This document shows, one piece after another, positions 11,244 through 20,834 of a DNA stretch of 64,000 bases (position 1 is its first letter; the number at the start of each line of letters is the position of its first letter). The notes under the pieces were generated by a model. The model saw only the letters and a program-made list of their open reading frames with translations. It ran no database searches and was not told where the DNA came from. The stretch spans positions 3,224,001 to 3,288,000 of the forward strand of contig CP013614.1 in the NCBI GenBank assembly GCA_001465115.1. The letters run 5' to 3'. Position numbers and translations under genes: made by a program. This DNA comes from Enterococcus silesiacus (GTDB lineage Bacteria > Bacillota > Bacilli > Lactobacillales > Enterococcaceae).

Positions 11244-12599
11244 ATGAAACTAAAAGCGAAAGCCGATGGGCCGATTACTTTTAGAGAGTTGTTTAAAAAA
11301 GGGGACACACCGATCAAGCTTTCTTATATTTTTATGGGAACAGCTAATCTTTTAAATGGACAAATTATCAAAGGGTTGGCGTTTTTAGCGTTGGAGATAG
11401 GGTTTGTGGCGTGGCTGGTCGTAAATGGATTCCATGCGTTGTCGATGTTGCAATCATTGGGAACGAAATCTCAAGGTTGGGTCATGGACGAATCGTTAGG
11501 AATCGAAGTGCAGCAGCCGGGTGATAACTCGATGTTGCTGTTGTTGTTTGGAATCGCTGCAATTATTCTTATTTTTCTTTTTGTTTTTCTGTACATCGTA
11601 AATCTAAGAAGTGCGCGTAAAATTTTTACATTAAAACAAGCTGGACAGTCTCTGCCGACACTTAAAGAAGATCTCAATAGTTTGTTGAATGAAAAATTTT
11701 ATATTACGCTGATGAGTATTCCGTTATTAGGTGTACTAGCCTTTACGATCTTGCCTTTGCTTTATATGATTTCAATTGCGTTTACTAGCTATGATCATAA
11801 TCATTTGCCACCTAAAAATTTATTCCATTGGGTCGGCTTTGCCAATTTTAGCAATGTGATCACAGGTGATATTGCTGGAACCTTTTTCCCAGTGCTTACT
11901 TGGACCTTGATTTGGGCAGTTTTGGCAACCGCGACAACGTTTTTCTTTGGGATTTTATTAGCGCTCTTGATCAATGCTAAAGGAGTCAAAGGGAAAAAAG
12001 TTTGGCGGACGATTTTCGTGATTACGATGGCGGTTCCACAATTTGTCAGTTTGTTATTGATGGCAAACTTGTTTAATGGTTCAGGACCAGTCAATGCGAT
12101 GCTGCAGAATTGGGGCCTAATTGATCAGCCAATTCCTTTTTTAACAGATGCACTACTCGCAAAAGTTACTGTTATCTTCGTGAATATGTGGGTTGGGATT
12201 CCAGTCACGATGTTAGTTGCAACGGGGATCATTACGAATTTACCGACAGATCAAATTGAAGCCGCTGAAATTGATGGGGCCAATAAATTTCAAATTTTTA
12301 GAAATATTACCTTCCCACAAATTTTGTTTGTGATGGCACCTAGTTTGATCCAACAGTTTATTGGAAACATCAATAATTTCAATGTGATTTTCTTGTTAAC
12401 TGGCGGACAACCAGCGAACAGTAATTTTCACTCTGCCGGTGAGACAGATTTATTGGTCACGTGGTTGTATAAATTGACGGTAACCGCAGCCGATTATAAT
12501 CTCGCTTCTGTAATTGGGATCATTATCTTTGTTCTTTCAGCTGTCTTCTCGCTATTTGCCTACACACGAAGCAGTTCATTTAAAACGGAAGGGGCGTAA
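11244..12599 (+). CDS. mdxF: Maltodextrin ABC transporter permease
   Basis: A 451-residue integral membrane permease of the MalF type. The N-terminal about 150 residues are an extension with two or three hydrophobic segments and a charged linker; the conserved permease core follows from about residue 150. The cytoplasmic EAA loop that docks the ATPase is readable as EIDGANKFQIFRNITFPQI. GGAAGTG precedes the ATG, and the stop lies 8 nt before mdxG. Together with MdxG it forms the channel fed by MdxE. Confidence 0.92.
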   Translation: MKLKAKADGPITFRELFKKGDTPIKLSYIFMGTANLLNGQIIKGLAFLALEIGFVAWLVVNGFHALSMLQSLGTKSQGWVMDESLGIEVQQPGDNSMLLLLFGIAAIILIFLFVFLYIVNLRSARKIFTLKQAGQSLPTLKEDLNSLLNEKFYITLMSIPLLGVLAFTILPLLYMISIAFTSYDHNHLPPKNLFHWVGFANFSNVITGDIAGTFFPVLTWTLIWAVLATATTFFFGILLALLINAKGVKGKKVWRTIFVITMAVPQFVSLLLMANLFNGSGPVNAMLQNWGLIDQPIPFLTDALLAKVTVIFVNMWVGIPVTMLVATGIITNLPTDQIEAAEIDGANKFQIFRNITFPQILFVMAPSLIQQFIGNINNFNVIFLLTGGQPANSNFHSAGETDLLVTWLYKLTVTAADYNLASVIGIIIFVLSAVFSLFAYTRSSSFKTEGA

Positions 12600-12607
12600 A
12601 CAAGCTT

Positions 12608-13447
12608 ATGAAATCGAAAAAAAGAAAAAATTTAGTCCTACATTATACGCTATTGACGATTTTGTCGATTGTTTGGATCTTCCCGATCGTTTGGATTGTT
12701 TTGACTAGCTTTAGAAGTGAGGGCGGAGCGTTTGTAACGTACTTTATACCAAAGCAGTTTACGTTTGAAAACTATAAAATGTTGTTGACAAGCTCAACGT
12801 ATCCTTTTGTGCAATGGTTTTTAAATACGCTATTTGTAGCAGTTTGTAGTTGTATTTTATCAACATTGATCACAATTGCGATGGCTTATTCGTTAAGTCG
12901 TTTACGCTTTAGAGCGCGTAAACCATTTTTAAAATTAGCATTGGTGTTGAATATGTTTCCTGGTTTTATGAGTATGATCGCCGTTTATTATATTTTGAAG
13001 GCGATGAATTTAACAGGTAGTTTGTTAGCGTTGATTTTAGTTTATTCATCTGGAGCTGCCTTAGGTTTTTATATCGCAAAAGGCTTTTTCGATACTATTC
13101 CGATGGCGTTGGATGAGTCTGCGATGATCGATGGGGCGAGCAAGTTTGAGATCTTTACGAAAATCACGTTGCCGTTGAGTAAACCGATCATTGTTTATAC
13201 AGCGTTGATGGCCTTTATGGCACCGTGGATGGATTTCATTTTTGCAAAAATTATTTTAGGGGATAATGTCAATAAATATACGGTGGCGATTGGTCTGTTC
13301 ACAATGCAAACAAAGGATAAAATCGATCAATACTTTATGGCATTTACAGCTGGTTGTGTCTTGATCGCGGTACCGATCACGTTGTTGTTTATCTTTATGC
13401 AAAAGTATTATGTAGAAGGAATTACAAGTGGTTCTGTGAAAGGGTAA
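12608..13447 (+). CDS. mdxG: Maltodextrin ABC transporter permease
   Basis: A 279-residue MalG-type permease with six predicted helices, the normal size for the family. The EAA loop reads ESAMIDGASKFEIFTKITLP. The C-terminus ends VEGITSGSVKG, close to the conserved V-x-G-L-T-x-G-x-V-K-G end of MalG proteins. It is the last gene of mdxEFG and is followed by a bidirectional terminator shared with the convergent oxidoreductase gene. Confidence 0.92.
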   Translation: MKSKKRKNLVLHYTLLTILSIVWIFPIVWIVLTSFRSEGGAFVTYFIPKQFTFENYKMLLTSSTYPFVQWFLNTLFVAVCSCILSTLITIAMAYSLSRLRFRARKPFLKLALVLNMFPGFMSMIAVYYILKAMNLTGSLLALILVYSSGAALGFYIAKGFFDTIPMALDESAMIDGASKFEIFTKITLPLSKPIIVYTALMAFMAPWMDFIFAKIILGDNVNKYTVAIGLFTMQTKDKIDQYFMAFTAGCVLIAVPITLLFIFMQKYYVEGITSGSVKG

Positions 13448-13489
13448 GACATAAAAAGCATTTCCGTATTGGAGATGCTTTTTTATGTC
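13448..13489. terminator. Bidirectional terminator between mdxG and the SDR-like gene
   Basis: GACATAAAAAGCAT-TTCC pairs with GGAG-ATGCTTTTTTATGTC around a GTATT loop. A-rich and T-rich arms allow stopping in both directions. The left arm begins immediately after the mdxG stop, and the right arm overlaps the end of the convergent gene. Confidence 0.8.
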
Positions 13490-14118
13490 TGTCTTTGAGT
13501 GTAAGCTGATGATTTTCCTTCTACAACACTGTTGATTTCTATTGCCAGCTTTTCTCTGGAAATTGGTTCATAGGCACGGACGAGCTTTTTGATTCCAGGG
13601 ATTGCTTTTAGAACCTTAATACCAAATGCGCTGATAACGGAAAAATAGCGTTTTTTATCTACGACTAGGCTTGGGTAAATAATGACGTGTGGCTGCGCAT
13701 TTTCTTTGATCAGTTGCTCTGCCTGCAGTTTAGCATCCATGTACTTTCTTAACGGAAATGGGGCGCTGTTAGCTGAAATAAACAAGAAGTGGGCAGACGG
13801 ATTGTGCGTATTCAGGTAATCTAAAATCAATTGGACGGGCGTCAAAATAAAGCGATCATAGGTAATTTTTTTGCGCGGATGCTCAAAAAGAATTCCGATT
13901 GTATCGATAACCCAATCTGCTTCTTGAAGAGCCTTGTGCCAATAAGTATCGTTTAAGATGTCAGAACGAAACCAGTGAACTTTTTTAGCCCATGAATCTG
14001 ATAGATCTGCGGGTTTTCCTTTGCGTGAAATACTCGTTACGTTATGTCCATTGTTCGTTAATTCTTCAGAAAGTTTTTGTCCGATAAAGCCGCTTCCGCC
14101 AAATATAGTTATATTCAT
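13483..14118 (-). CDS. NAD(P)-binding Rossmann protein, atypical SDR
   Basis: A 211-residue protein beginning MNITIFGGSGFIGQKL, the G-x-x-G-x-x-G dinucleotide-binding turn of atypical (extended-like) SDRs. Further markers are VTSISRKGKPADL for cofactor selection near residue 28, an ADWVIDTIG strand near 90, FLFISANSAP near 115 and the Y-x-x-x-K-like RKYMDAKLQAE near 128. At about 210 residues it is of the NmrA/complex-I-assembly-like type rather than a full epimerase. The substrate is unknown, and it shows no functional tie to the mal genes. Confidence 0.7.
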   Translation of the reverse strand: MNITIFGGSGFIGQKLSEELTNNGHNVTSISRKGKPADLSDSWAKKVHWFRSDILNDTYWHKALQEADWVIDTIGILFEHPRKKITYDRFILTPVQLILDYLNTHNPSAHFLFISANSAPFPLRKYMDAKLQAEQLIKENAQPHVIIYPSLVVDKKRYFSVISAFGIKVLKAIPGIKKLVRAYEPISREKLAIEINSVVEGKSSAYTQRQT

Positions 14119-14182
14119 CTAGTTTCCTACTTTCACTAAGTCCTATAGTTAGTTTATCATTATTTTCCAAAAGGGAAAAAGA

Positions 14183-14224
14183 AACAGGACGCTGAGGACC
14201 GTTGTTAGCCTTAAGCGTCCTGTT
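14183..14224 (-). terminator. Terminator of mapP
   Basis: On the minus strand, AACAGGACGCT pairs with AGCGTCCTGTT around a 20-nt loop and is followed by TTCTTTTT. It starts 4 nt past the mapP stop. Confidence 0.85.
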
Positions 14225-14227
14225 TGT

Positions 14228-15049
14228 TTAGTTGACTGTTACTGCTAAGCCGAAATGGTCACTGATCACAGGGGTCTGTTTCCCGTCAAAGACGATGTGG
14301 TAATTAGAAATCGTCAACTCTTGCGAGGAAAAGATATAGTCGATGCGTAATTTCTCTTGATTTTCACCCCAGCCATCTATGGCCTTTTCAACAGTGTGTT
14401 CACCGATTCTTTTATTAGCTGTTAAAAAACTGTCTTGCAAATGCAAGTGGCTGGTTAGGACAAGGTCGTAGCCGGTTTGAGCAACCGAAGCTGGGTTGTT
14501 AAAATCGCCCATCAGTAGTAATGGCAAAGTTTGGCTTTTTAATGCCTGCTCTGTTTGTTGCCATTCGTATGAAAAGCCGCCAGATTCTAACCACCAAGAG
14601 TAATGACAACAGACTACTGTAATTGGTCTGTCCGCTAATTTGGTCTGACCTATGAGGAGCAGCCTAGTGTGATGGTCATCTGGATTCTTTTCTTTGGAAA
14701 CTAAGACAGCTTTTGGCTGGATCGGCTGTTTGGAAAGTAGTGCAACGCCTTCGTGGTAAGCGTCGTAACCGATATGGTTGTATGCCCAGCTCCAGTGATA
14801 GTCATGTCCCTGTGCTTTTAAAAGCTGAACCAAGAGATGTGCAAAATTGTCTTCGTGGATCGGCTGTTGATGTTTTGTTGGGTGGAAGTTATGCGTTGAA
14901 ACCACAGGTAAGCTGTTAATCCGTTGGTTGACTTCTTGTAGAGCGATCAATGCATATTCTTCTTTGCTGATGTGGTCCACTAATTGCTGTAATTTTTCTA
15001 AGGGGTTATTTTCTAACCAACTGTGGGTGTTCAATGTTAGTACCTTCAT
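14228..15049 (-). CDS. mapP: Maltose 6'-phosphate phosphatase (MapP-like, EEP fold)
   Basis: A 273-residue endonuclease/exonuclease/phosphatase-fold enzyme. In E. faecalis the MapP protein of this type, linked to malT, dephosphorylates maltose 6'-phosphate so that maltose phosphorylase can use it. EEP motifs in order: TLNTHSW at the start, IALQEVNQ (metal Glu, about 40), CCHYSWW (about 147), MGDFNNPA (about 178), RIDYIFSS and ISDHFGLAV at the end. No signal peptide is present. It lies downstream of malT on the same strand, 286 nt away, with a terminator and a mosaic repeat between. TAGGAGGAATAAGT precedes the ATG. The assignment rests on fold plus context; the alternative is another EEP phosphatase. 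Confidence 0.85.
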   Translation of the reverse strand: MKVLTLNTHSWLENNPLEKLQQLVDHISKEEYALIALQEVNQRINSLPVVSTHNFHPTKHQQPIHEDNFAHLLVQLLKAQGHDYHWSWAYNHIGYDAYHEGVALLSKQPIQPKAVLVSKEKNPDDHHTRLLLIGQTKLADRPITVVCCHYSWWLESGGFSYEWQQTEQALKSQTLPLLLMGDFNNPASVAQTGYDLVLTSHLHLQDSFLTANKRIGEHTVEKAIDGWGENQEKLRIDYIFSSQELTISNYHIVFDGKQTPVISDHFGLAVTVN

Positions 15050-15061
15050 ACTTATTCCTCC

Positions 15062-15206
15062 TAAAATTAAAAGCGTAATGGGCTTCGTTCTGCTCCCACC
15101 GTTTATCCGGATTCCATGTGAGCGGGATATGACTCGAAGAGTTATGACCCACTCACACTTTTTATCCTTTTTCCGAAAAGTTAGCCCGTGCAGCTAGATA
15201 ACACGT
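15062..15206 (-). repeat. Mosaic leader element 5' of mapP (type-2 flanks, type-1 segment)
   Basis: Minus strand: it opens with CTAGCTGCACGGGCTAAC and TTTTCGGAAAAAGGATAAAA like the type-2 copies. It then has a different hairpin (GTGAGTGGG pairing with CCCGCTCAC, holding TAACTCTTCGAGTCA) and GGAATCCGGATAAACGGTGG as in the type-1 repeats. It closes with GAAGCCCATTACGC and TTTTAATTTTAGGAGGA, which is the mapP ribosome site. Confidence 0.82.
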
Positions 15207-15273
15207 GGCACAATGGTTTACTCGACGACAACCTATAAATGGTGACAATGTTCCACTCTGTTTCAAATTAAAA

Positions 15274-15320
15274 AAATAGGATCAGAATAAAACTCTGTGA
15301 GCTTTACGCCGATCCTATTT
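15274..15320 (-). terminator. Terminator of malT
   Basis: Minus strand: AAATAGGATC pairs with GATCCTATTT and is followed by a run of seven T. It begins about 15 nt after the malT stop and stands between malT and mapP, so mapP needs read-through or its own promoter. Confidence 0.85.
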
Positions 15321-15335
15321 AGAATGTTACTTATG

Positions 15336-17513
15336 TTAAATGTCTAAACGTCCGATGGCAGTTCCAGGATCTTGTTTGCCGACTTTATCTAAATGGAATG
15401 CATTGATCTGTTCACGGTTTGTAAAGACAACGATCATAGTGGTTTGTTTACCGGCGGCTGTGATTTTTTCTAAATCAGCTGTGGCGATTGTGTCACCTGC
15501 AGTGACTTTTTGTCCCTCTGTTACTAGGATTGTAAAGGCAGAATCTTTCATTTCGATTGTATCAAGCCCCATATGGATCAGCACTTCGATACCTTCGTCG
15601 GTTTGAATACCTAATGCGTGTTTAGAAGGGAAAATGCTGGTGATCACACCCGTGATCGGTGCATAAATTGTTTCATCTATAGGGATAACGGCGAAGCCAT
15701 CACCCATCATTTTTTGTGAAAAGACAGGATCGTCTACTTGATCAATTGCGATTACTTCACCATGAGCCACAGGCACGATCGTTTTTGTGAGACCGAGATA
15801 AGCTGAGCTGTTTGGTGTCGGAGCGAGTGGTTCAGCTTGCTGTGGTGCGGGAATTGTAACACCTGAATCTAATAGGTCTTGAATATCTGATTTTAACACG
15901 TCAGCTTTCGGTCCGTAAACGGCTTGAACGCCATTATCTTTTACGATCAATCCCATAGCGCCAGCTTTTTTCCAAGCATCCTCTGTTCCAACTTTATTCT
16001 TATCAGTGACACTGACACGTAACCGGGTCATACACGCATCAACATCCACGATATTTTCTTTTCCGCCTAGCAGATGAACGATATCGATGATTTGAGGATC
16101 GATTCCGTCCGCGCTTTGAGCGTTGTTCGTTGTTGAATCAGCTTGAGACTCATTGTTATCGTAATTGCCATTTCTACCTGGTGTAGCAAAGTTGAATTTT
16201 TTGATCATGAAATTGGCGATAAAATAAGTCAACACGCCGAATACAATAGTGCAAAGAACAAAATTCAACAAATCTCCGCCTAGACCAGCCTTTATGGCTA
16301 AGGGTGTTCGGGTCAAAAGTTCAATGTTTCCGAATGAATGAACACGTAATGCTACGATGTCTGCCATAGCGAATGCCGCACCTTGGATGATGGCGTAAAC
16401 AACATATAATGGCACTGCTGCAAACATAAACATAAATTCTAAAGGTTCAGTCACTCCTGTTAGGAACACGGCTAAAGCGGCTGAAAGGTACATTGATTTA
16501 TAGTTTGAACGTTTATCAGGGTCGACATTACGATACATCGCCAGTGTCATTCCCATCAAAATCCCAGAAGCACCAATCATTTGTCCAACTTTGAAACGAG
16601 CGGGCGTCCAGTTTGCTAAGACATAATTGTATTGTGATGTATCACCAGAGCCTTTTAAATTGACTAAATCAGTTGCCCAAGCTAACCATAACGGATCTTG
16701 CCCGAATACTTGTGTTCCAGCCTGTGCGCCAGATAAGATTTCATAGGTTCCGCCTAATTGGGTATAGTTGATCGGGATCGTCAACATATGATGCAAGCCG
16801 AACGGTAGGAGTAAACGCTCTAATGTTCCATATAAAAATGGTGCGAGAACTGGTGCGGTATCTTGAGATTGAGCGATCCAAAGTCCGAAATTGTTGATGC
16901 TGGCTTGAATGTAAGGCCAAATAATTGCTAAAAGAATCGCAACGATCGTTGACCAAAGGATCACAACGAATGGTACAAAGCGCTTGCCGTTGAAAAACGA
17001 AAGAGCATCAGGTAGTTTACGGTAATTGTAGTATTTGTTGAACGCCATTGCGCCAACGAAACCAGCAATGATCCCCACGAAAACACCCATATTTAAGGCG
17101 GGTGCTTCTAAAACGCTAGTGAAGAAACCTTTAACCATGATTTTCGTGCCAAACAATGTGTGCGTAAACGTTTTGTCATCGGCTAACATATCACTAGTTA
17201 CACCAAAAATCGAACCAGTGATGCGATTGATCAAAATAAATGAAAGCCCAGCAGCAAATGCCCCACCTGCGCGCTCTTTCGCCCAACTACCACCGATCGC
17301 AAGTGCGAACAAGATATGTAAGTTGCTGATGACGCCCCAACCAATGTTTTCGATAACACCGCCTGTTGTAGCTAGTGCTGTCCAATCTGGATTGATCAGA
17401 GGGATTGTTTTCCCGATACTGATCATTAACCCTGCGGCTGGCATCACGGCAATGACGACCATCAATGCTTTGCCAAACTTTTGCCAAAATTCGAAACTTA
17501 GTAACTTTTTCAT
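15336..17513 (-). CDS. malT: Maltose-specific PTS permease EIICBA
   Basis: A 725-residue three-domain PTS permease importing maltose as maltose 6'-phosphate. EIIC occupies about 1-435 (ten or so membrane segments; LPFGLHHMLTIPI near 240; TGVTEPLEFMFMF near 345). EIIB is at about 470-550, with the phosphorylated Cys near 493 in DACMTRLRVSV. A Crr-type EIIA is at about 585-725, with active-site His near 648 in VLIHMGLDTIEMK. AAAGGAGAGAGAAAAG precedes the ATG. It is transcribed divergently from malP. EIIA being fused means no separate IIA-Glc is needed. Confidence 0.93.
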   Translation of the reverse strand: MKKLLSFEFWQKFGKALMVVIAVMPAAGLMISIGKTIPLINPDWTALATTGGVIENIGWGVISNLHILFALAIGGSWAKERAGGAFAAGLSFILINRITGSIFGVTSDMLADDKTFTHTLFGTKIMVKGFFTSVLEAPALNMGVFVGIIAGFVGAMAFNKYYNYRKLPDALSFFNGKRFVPFVVILWSTIVAILLAIIWPYIQASINNFGLWIAQSQDTAPVLAPFLYGTLERLLLPFGLHHMLTIPINYTQLGGTYEILSGAQAGTQVFGQDPLWLAWATDLVNLKGSGDTSQYNYVLANWTPARFKVGQMIGASGILMGMTLAMYRNVDPDKRSNYKSMYLSAALAVFLTGVTEPLEFMFMFAAVPLYVVYAIIQGAAFAMADIVALRVHSFGNIELLTRTPLAIKAGLGGDLLNFVLCTIVFGVLTYFIANFMIKKFNFATPGRNGNYDNNESQADSTTNNAQSADGIDPQIIDIVHLLGGKENIVDVDACMTRLRVSVTDKNKVGTEDAWKKAGAMGLIVKDNGVQAVYGPKADVLKSDIQDLLDSGVTIPAPQQAEPLAPTPNSSAYLGLTKTIVPVAHGEVIAIDQVDDPVFSQKMMGDGFAVIPIDETIYAPITGVITSIFPSKHALGIQTDEGIEVLIHMGLDTIEMKDSAFTILVTEGQKVTAGDTIATADLEKITAAGKQTTMIVVFTNREQINAFHLDKVGKQDPGTAIGRLDI

Positions 17514-17540
17514 CTTTTCTCTCTCCTTTGCAATAATTGC

Positions 17541-17590
17541 GCAATCGATTTCGTTGACTGTAGTATAAAGCAGATTTTTATTTTTGTAAA
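17541..17590 (-). promoter_or_regulatory. malT promoter with downstream operator
   Basis: Minus strand: TTTACA (17590-17585), 17-bp spacer, TATACT (17567-17562). The operator-like GAAATCGATTGC (17552-17541) lies just past the start point, one arm deviating from the GCAATCGATTGC seen at other mal promoters. Roadblock repression is likely. Confidence 0.75.
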
Positions 17591-17690
17591 CCCTTAAATA
17601 AAATCACATCTCTCTGATTGTTGATAAAATGATATTATCATTACAGTCAAAGAATATTCAACGAATAAGCAGTAATGCATAAAGAAATGT

Positions 17691-17719
17691 TTGACAATGC
17701 AATCGGTTGCGTTTATTAT
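17691..17719 (+). promoter_or_regulatory. malP promoter with operator in the spacer
   Basis: TTGACA (17691-17696), 17-bp spacer, TATTAT (17714-17719). The spacer holds GCAATCGGTTGC (17699-17710), one base from the perfect palindrome at 9625-9636. This strong promoter is occluded by a LacI-family protein bound at that site. Confidence 0.8.
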
Positions 17720-17756
17720 GAGGTTAAGAAGCAAACAACATACAGGAGGAGAGAAA

Positions 17757-20036
17757 ATGAAGCATTTATTTGAAATAGACCCATGGAAAATTGCCACACA
17801 TCAATTAGAACGCAACGAACGTCGTCTTCAAGAATCGCTAACATCAATGGGAAACGGTTATATGGGGATGCGAGGGAATTTTGAAGAACACTATACAGGT
17901 GATCATCATCAAGGAACCTATTTAGCCGGTGTTTGGTATCCTGACAAGACCAGAGTTGGTTGGTGGAAAAATGGCTATCCTGAATATTTTGGGAAAGTTA
18001 TCAATGCAGTGGATTTTATCGCAATGGATATTCTTGTGAATGGGAAAACGGTTGACTTAGGTATACAAGAACCAAAAGATTTTTATTTAGAATTAGATAT
18101 GCATAACGGGTTGTTGACACGTACATTTACTCTTGAAACTGAGGAGGCAAAAGTTAAATTCCGATTTGAACGTTTTTTAAGTATTGTGCAACAAGAACTG
18201 GCTGTGATTCGGGTAACGGTAGAAGTTCTTGAGGGTGTAGCAGATATTCAAATCAGCTCAAAAATCGATGGAGATGTTCGCAATGAAGATAGCAATTATG
18301 ATGAAATGTTTTGGGAAGCCCAACAATCTGGTTTCGAAGATGCCATCGGCTTTTTAACGACTAAGACGATTCCAAATCCATTTGGTATTGAACAGTTTAG
18401 TGTAACGGCCGCAATGAAACATGTGACAGAGGCCAAAGCAGGTGTGGCTGAAACGGAACCTTTAATCGTACAACAATCATTTCAAGCGAAGCTACAAGCA
18501 AATGAATCAATCACGCTAGAAAAACAAGTAATCGTGTTGACTAGCCGTGATATTCCAGAAACGCAACAACAAGAAAAAGCAGTTCAACTACTGAAGCAAG
18601 TAACTAAAACCTTCGATGAATTACTGAATGAGCAAAATGACGCCTGGGCGAAGCGTTGGGCACTTGCTGACGTTGTGATTGAAGGAGACGATGCAGCACA
18701 GCAAGGCATCCGGTTTAATTTATTCCAATTATTTACCACCTATTATGGAGAAGATGAACGGTTGAACATTGGGCCAAAAGGCTTTACAGGTGAAAAGTAT
18801 GGCGGTGCCACTTATTGGGATACAGAAGCGTATGCTGTTCCTTTATATTTAGCTTTGGCAAAACCAGAAGTCACAAAAAATTTATTGAAATACCGCTATA
18901 ACCAATTAGAGCAAGCGAAACATAATGCGCGTCAACAAGGATTAGCTGGTGCTTTATATCCAATGGTGACCTTCACAGGAATTGAATGCCACAATGAATG
19001 GGAAATCACCTTTGAAGAAATCCACCGAAATGGTGCCATTGCGTATGCTATCTACAATTATGTGAATTATACTGGAGATACTGATTATCTAAAAAATGAA
19101 GGACTACAAGTTCTAACGGAAATCGCACGTTTTTGGGCAGATCGCGTGCATTTTTCTAAACGTACTGGAAAATACATGATCCATGGTGTGACAGGACCAA
19201 ATGAATATGAAAATAATATCAACAACAATTGGTACACAAATACGATCGCAACGTGGGTATTACAATATACTTTAGAGCATTACACGAAATACCAAGCAGA
19301 AACATCGGTTGATATTAGCAAAGAAGAGCAAGCGCATTGGCAAGAAATCATTGATAATATGTATTATCCATTTGATGAAGAGTTAGGCGTTTTTGTCCAA
19401 CATGATACCTTCTTAGATAAAGATTTAATGCCGAGAACAGCATTATCATCAGAGGACTTACCGTTAAATCAACATTGGTCGTGGGATCGTATTTTACGTT
19501 CTTGCTTTATCAAGCAAGCAGACGTATTACAAGGGATTTATTTCTTTGGCGAACGTTTTTCACGAGCAGAAAAAGAGCGGAATTTCTTGTTTTATGAACC
19601 GATGACGGTGCATGAATCTTCTTTATCGCCAAGTGTTCACGCCGTTTTAGCGGCAGAACTCGGGATGGAAGAAAAAGCGGTAGAAATGTATCAACGAACA
19701 GCTCGTTTAGATTTAGATAATTACAACAACGATACGGAAGATGGTTTGCATATCACGTCAATGACAGGCAGTTGGCTTGCGATCGTGCAAGGATTTGCGC
19801 AAATGAAGACAGCTGATGAGAAACTAAGTTTTGCACCGTTTTTACCAAGTACATGGACAAGCTATGCCTTTCATGTGAATTATCGAGGGCGTTTGCTTTA
19901 TGTGACTGTGGATCAAGAAAAGGTTCGTTTACAGCTTGTTTCAGGAGCAGAGTTGCCGCTTACTGTATATGGAGATAAGCAGGTTTTAGCCGATGAATTA
20001 GTGATCGAAATGGAAAAGGTGAATACGCATGTTTAA
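17757..20036 (+). CDS. malP: Maltose phosphorylase (GH65)
   Basis: A 759-residue cytosolic enzyme splitting maltose with phosphate into glucose and beta-glucose 1-phosphate. ACAGGAGGAGAGAAA sets the start at 17757; a longer frame from 17691 would begin inside the promoter. The N-terminal beta-sandwich covers about 1-290, and the (alpha/alpha)6 barrel follows. The GH65 catalytic acid is the Glu at 483 in [17 protein letters not shown]. The substrate and phosphate pocket shows in [17 protein letters not shown] (about 413) and [11 protein letters not shown] (about 617). Length fits characterised lactic acid bacterial enzymes. Its stop overlaps pgmB by 8 nt. Confidence 0.95.
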   Translation: MKHLFEIDPWKIATHQLERNERRLQESLTSMGNGYMGMRGNFEEHYTGDHHQGTYLAGVWYPDKTRVGWWKNGYPEYFGKVINAVDFIAMDILVNGKTVDLGIQEPKDFYLELDMHNGLLTRTFTLETEEAKVKFRFERFLSIVQQELAVIRVTVEVLEGVADIQISSKIDGDVRNEDSNYDEMFWEAQQSGFEDAIGFLTTKTIPNPFGIEQFSVTAAMKHVTEAKAGVAETEPLIVQQSFQAKLQANESITLEKQVIVLTSRDIPETQQQEKAVQLLKQVTKTFDELLNEQNDAWAKRWALADVVIEGDDAAQQGIRFNLFQLFTTYYGEDERLNIGPKGFTGEKYGGATYWDTEAYAVPLYLALAKPEVTKNLLKYRYNQLEQAKHNARQQGLAGALYPMVTFTGIECHNEWEITFEEIHRNGAIAYAIYNYVNYTGDTDYLKNEGLQVLTEIARFWADRVHFSKRTGKYMIHGVTGPNEYENNINNNWYTNTIATWVLQYTLEHYTKYQAETSVDISKEEQAHWQEIIDNMYYPFDEELGVFVQHDTFLDKDLMPRTALSSEDLPLNQHWSWDRILRSCFIKQADVLQGIYFFGERFSRAEKERNFLFYEPMTVHESSLSPSVHAVLAAELGMEEKAVEMYQRTARLDLDNYNNDTEDGLHITSMTGSWLAIVQGFAQMKTADEKLSFAPFLPSTWTSYAFHVNYRGRLLYVTVDQEKVRLQLVSGAELPLTVYGDKQVLADELVIEMEKVNTHV

Positions 20037-20703
20037 AGGTGTTTTATTTGATTTAGATGGTGTGTTGACCGATACAGCCGAATACCACTATCAAGCGTGG
20101 CAACGGTTAGGTAAAGAAATCGGCATCACGATTGATCGCGCGTTTAATGAAGAGTTGAAAGGTGTGAGTCGTGAAGATTCATTGACATTATTACTAGCTC
20201 ATGGCGGGAAAACCAATGACTTCACTTCGGAACAATTCGCTGAACTAGCAAAGCGGAAAAATGAGTACTACGTAGAAATGATCCAGCAAGTTAGCCCGAA
20301 GGATGTTTATCCAGGGATTCTGGCGTTGTTACAAGACTTAAAAAAACAAGGAATCAAAATTTCATTGGCCTCTGCTAGTAAAAATGGTCCATTTCTATTG
20401 GAGAAAATGGCGTTGATGCCCTACTTTGACGGTATTGCTGATCCAAGTGCAGTTGCAAAAGGTAAACCTGCCCCTGAGATTTTTCAATTAGCGGCCAAAA
20501 ATGTTGGCTTGACAGCTGCAGAATGTATCGGAATCGAAGATGCCAAAGCGGGAATTCAAGCGATTATTGCGAGCTGTGCTTTGCCGATTGGTGTAGGACG
20601 TTCAGAAGATCTTGGAACGGATATCGCGCTGGTTGCTTCTACGAAAGAATTGACGCTTGATTTCTTGCTATCTGTCTGGCAATCAGCAAAAGTGAATGAT
20701 TGA
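20029..20703 (+). CDS. pgmB: Beta-phosphoglucomutase
   Basis: A 224-residue HAD-fold mutase converting beta-glucose 1-phosphate from MalP to glucose 6-phosphate. Nucleophile Asp8 and acid/base Asp10 are in [10 protein letters not shown] cap domain follows, then motif II in LASASKNG (about 118), the Lys of GKPAPEIF (about 147) and the [12 protein letters not shown] acid motif (about 168). The start overlaps the malP end, so the two are coupled. Confidence 0.95.
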   Translation: MFKGVLFDLDGVLTDTAEYHYQAWQRLGKEIGITIDRAFNEELKGVSREDSLTLLLAHGGKTNDFTSEQFAELAKRKNEYYVEMIQQVSPKDVYPGILALLQDLKKQGIKISLASASKNGPFLLEKMALMPYFDGIADPSAVAKGKPAPEIFQLAAKNVGLTAAECIGIEDAKAGIQAIIASCALPIGVGRSEDLGTDIALVASTKELTLDFLLSVWQSAKVND

Positions 20704-20834
20704 TTTCACTGGTTGTTCTAGTGACTATTCTTGAAAAAAGACGATAGCAACAAAGCATCAATCTATGGTATTATTTTCTACGATAGAATGATTTATCCAG
20801 ATTTGTATGATTATTCATGAAAGGAGGAGAATAG

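Noticed and set aside
17691..17756. Upstream extension of maltose phosphorylase by 22 codons.
   Set aside because: The extension starts at the -35 of the malP promoter and has no ribosome site; AGGAGGA before 17757 is clear.
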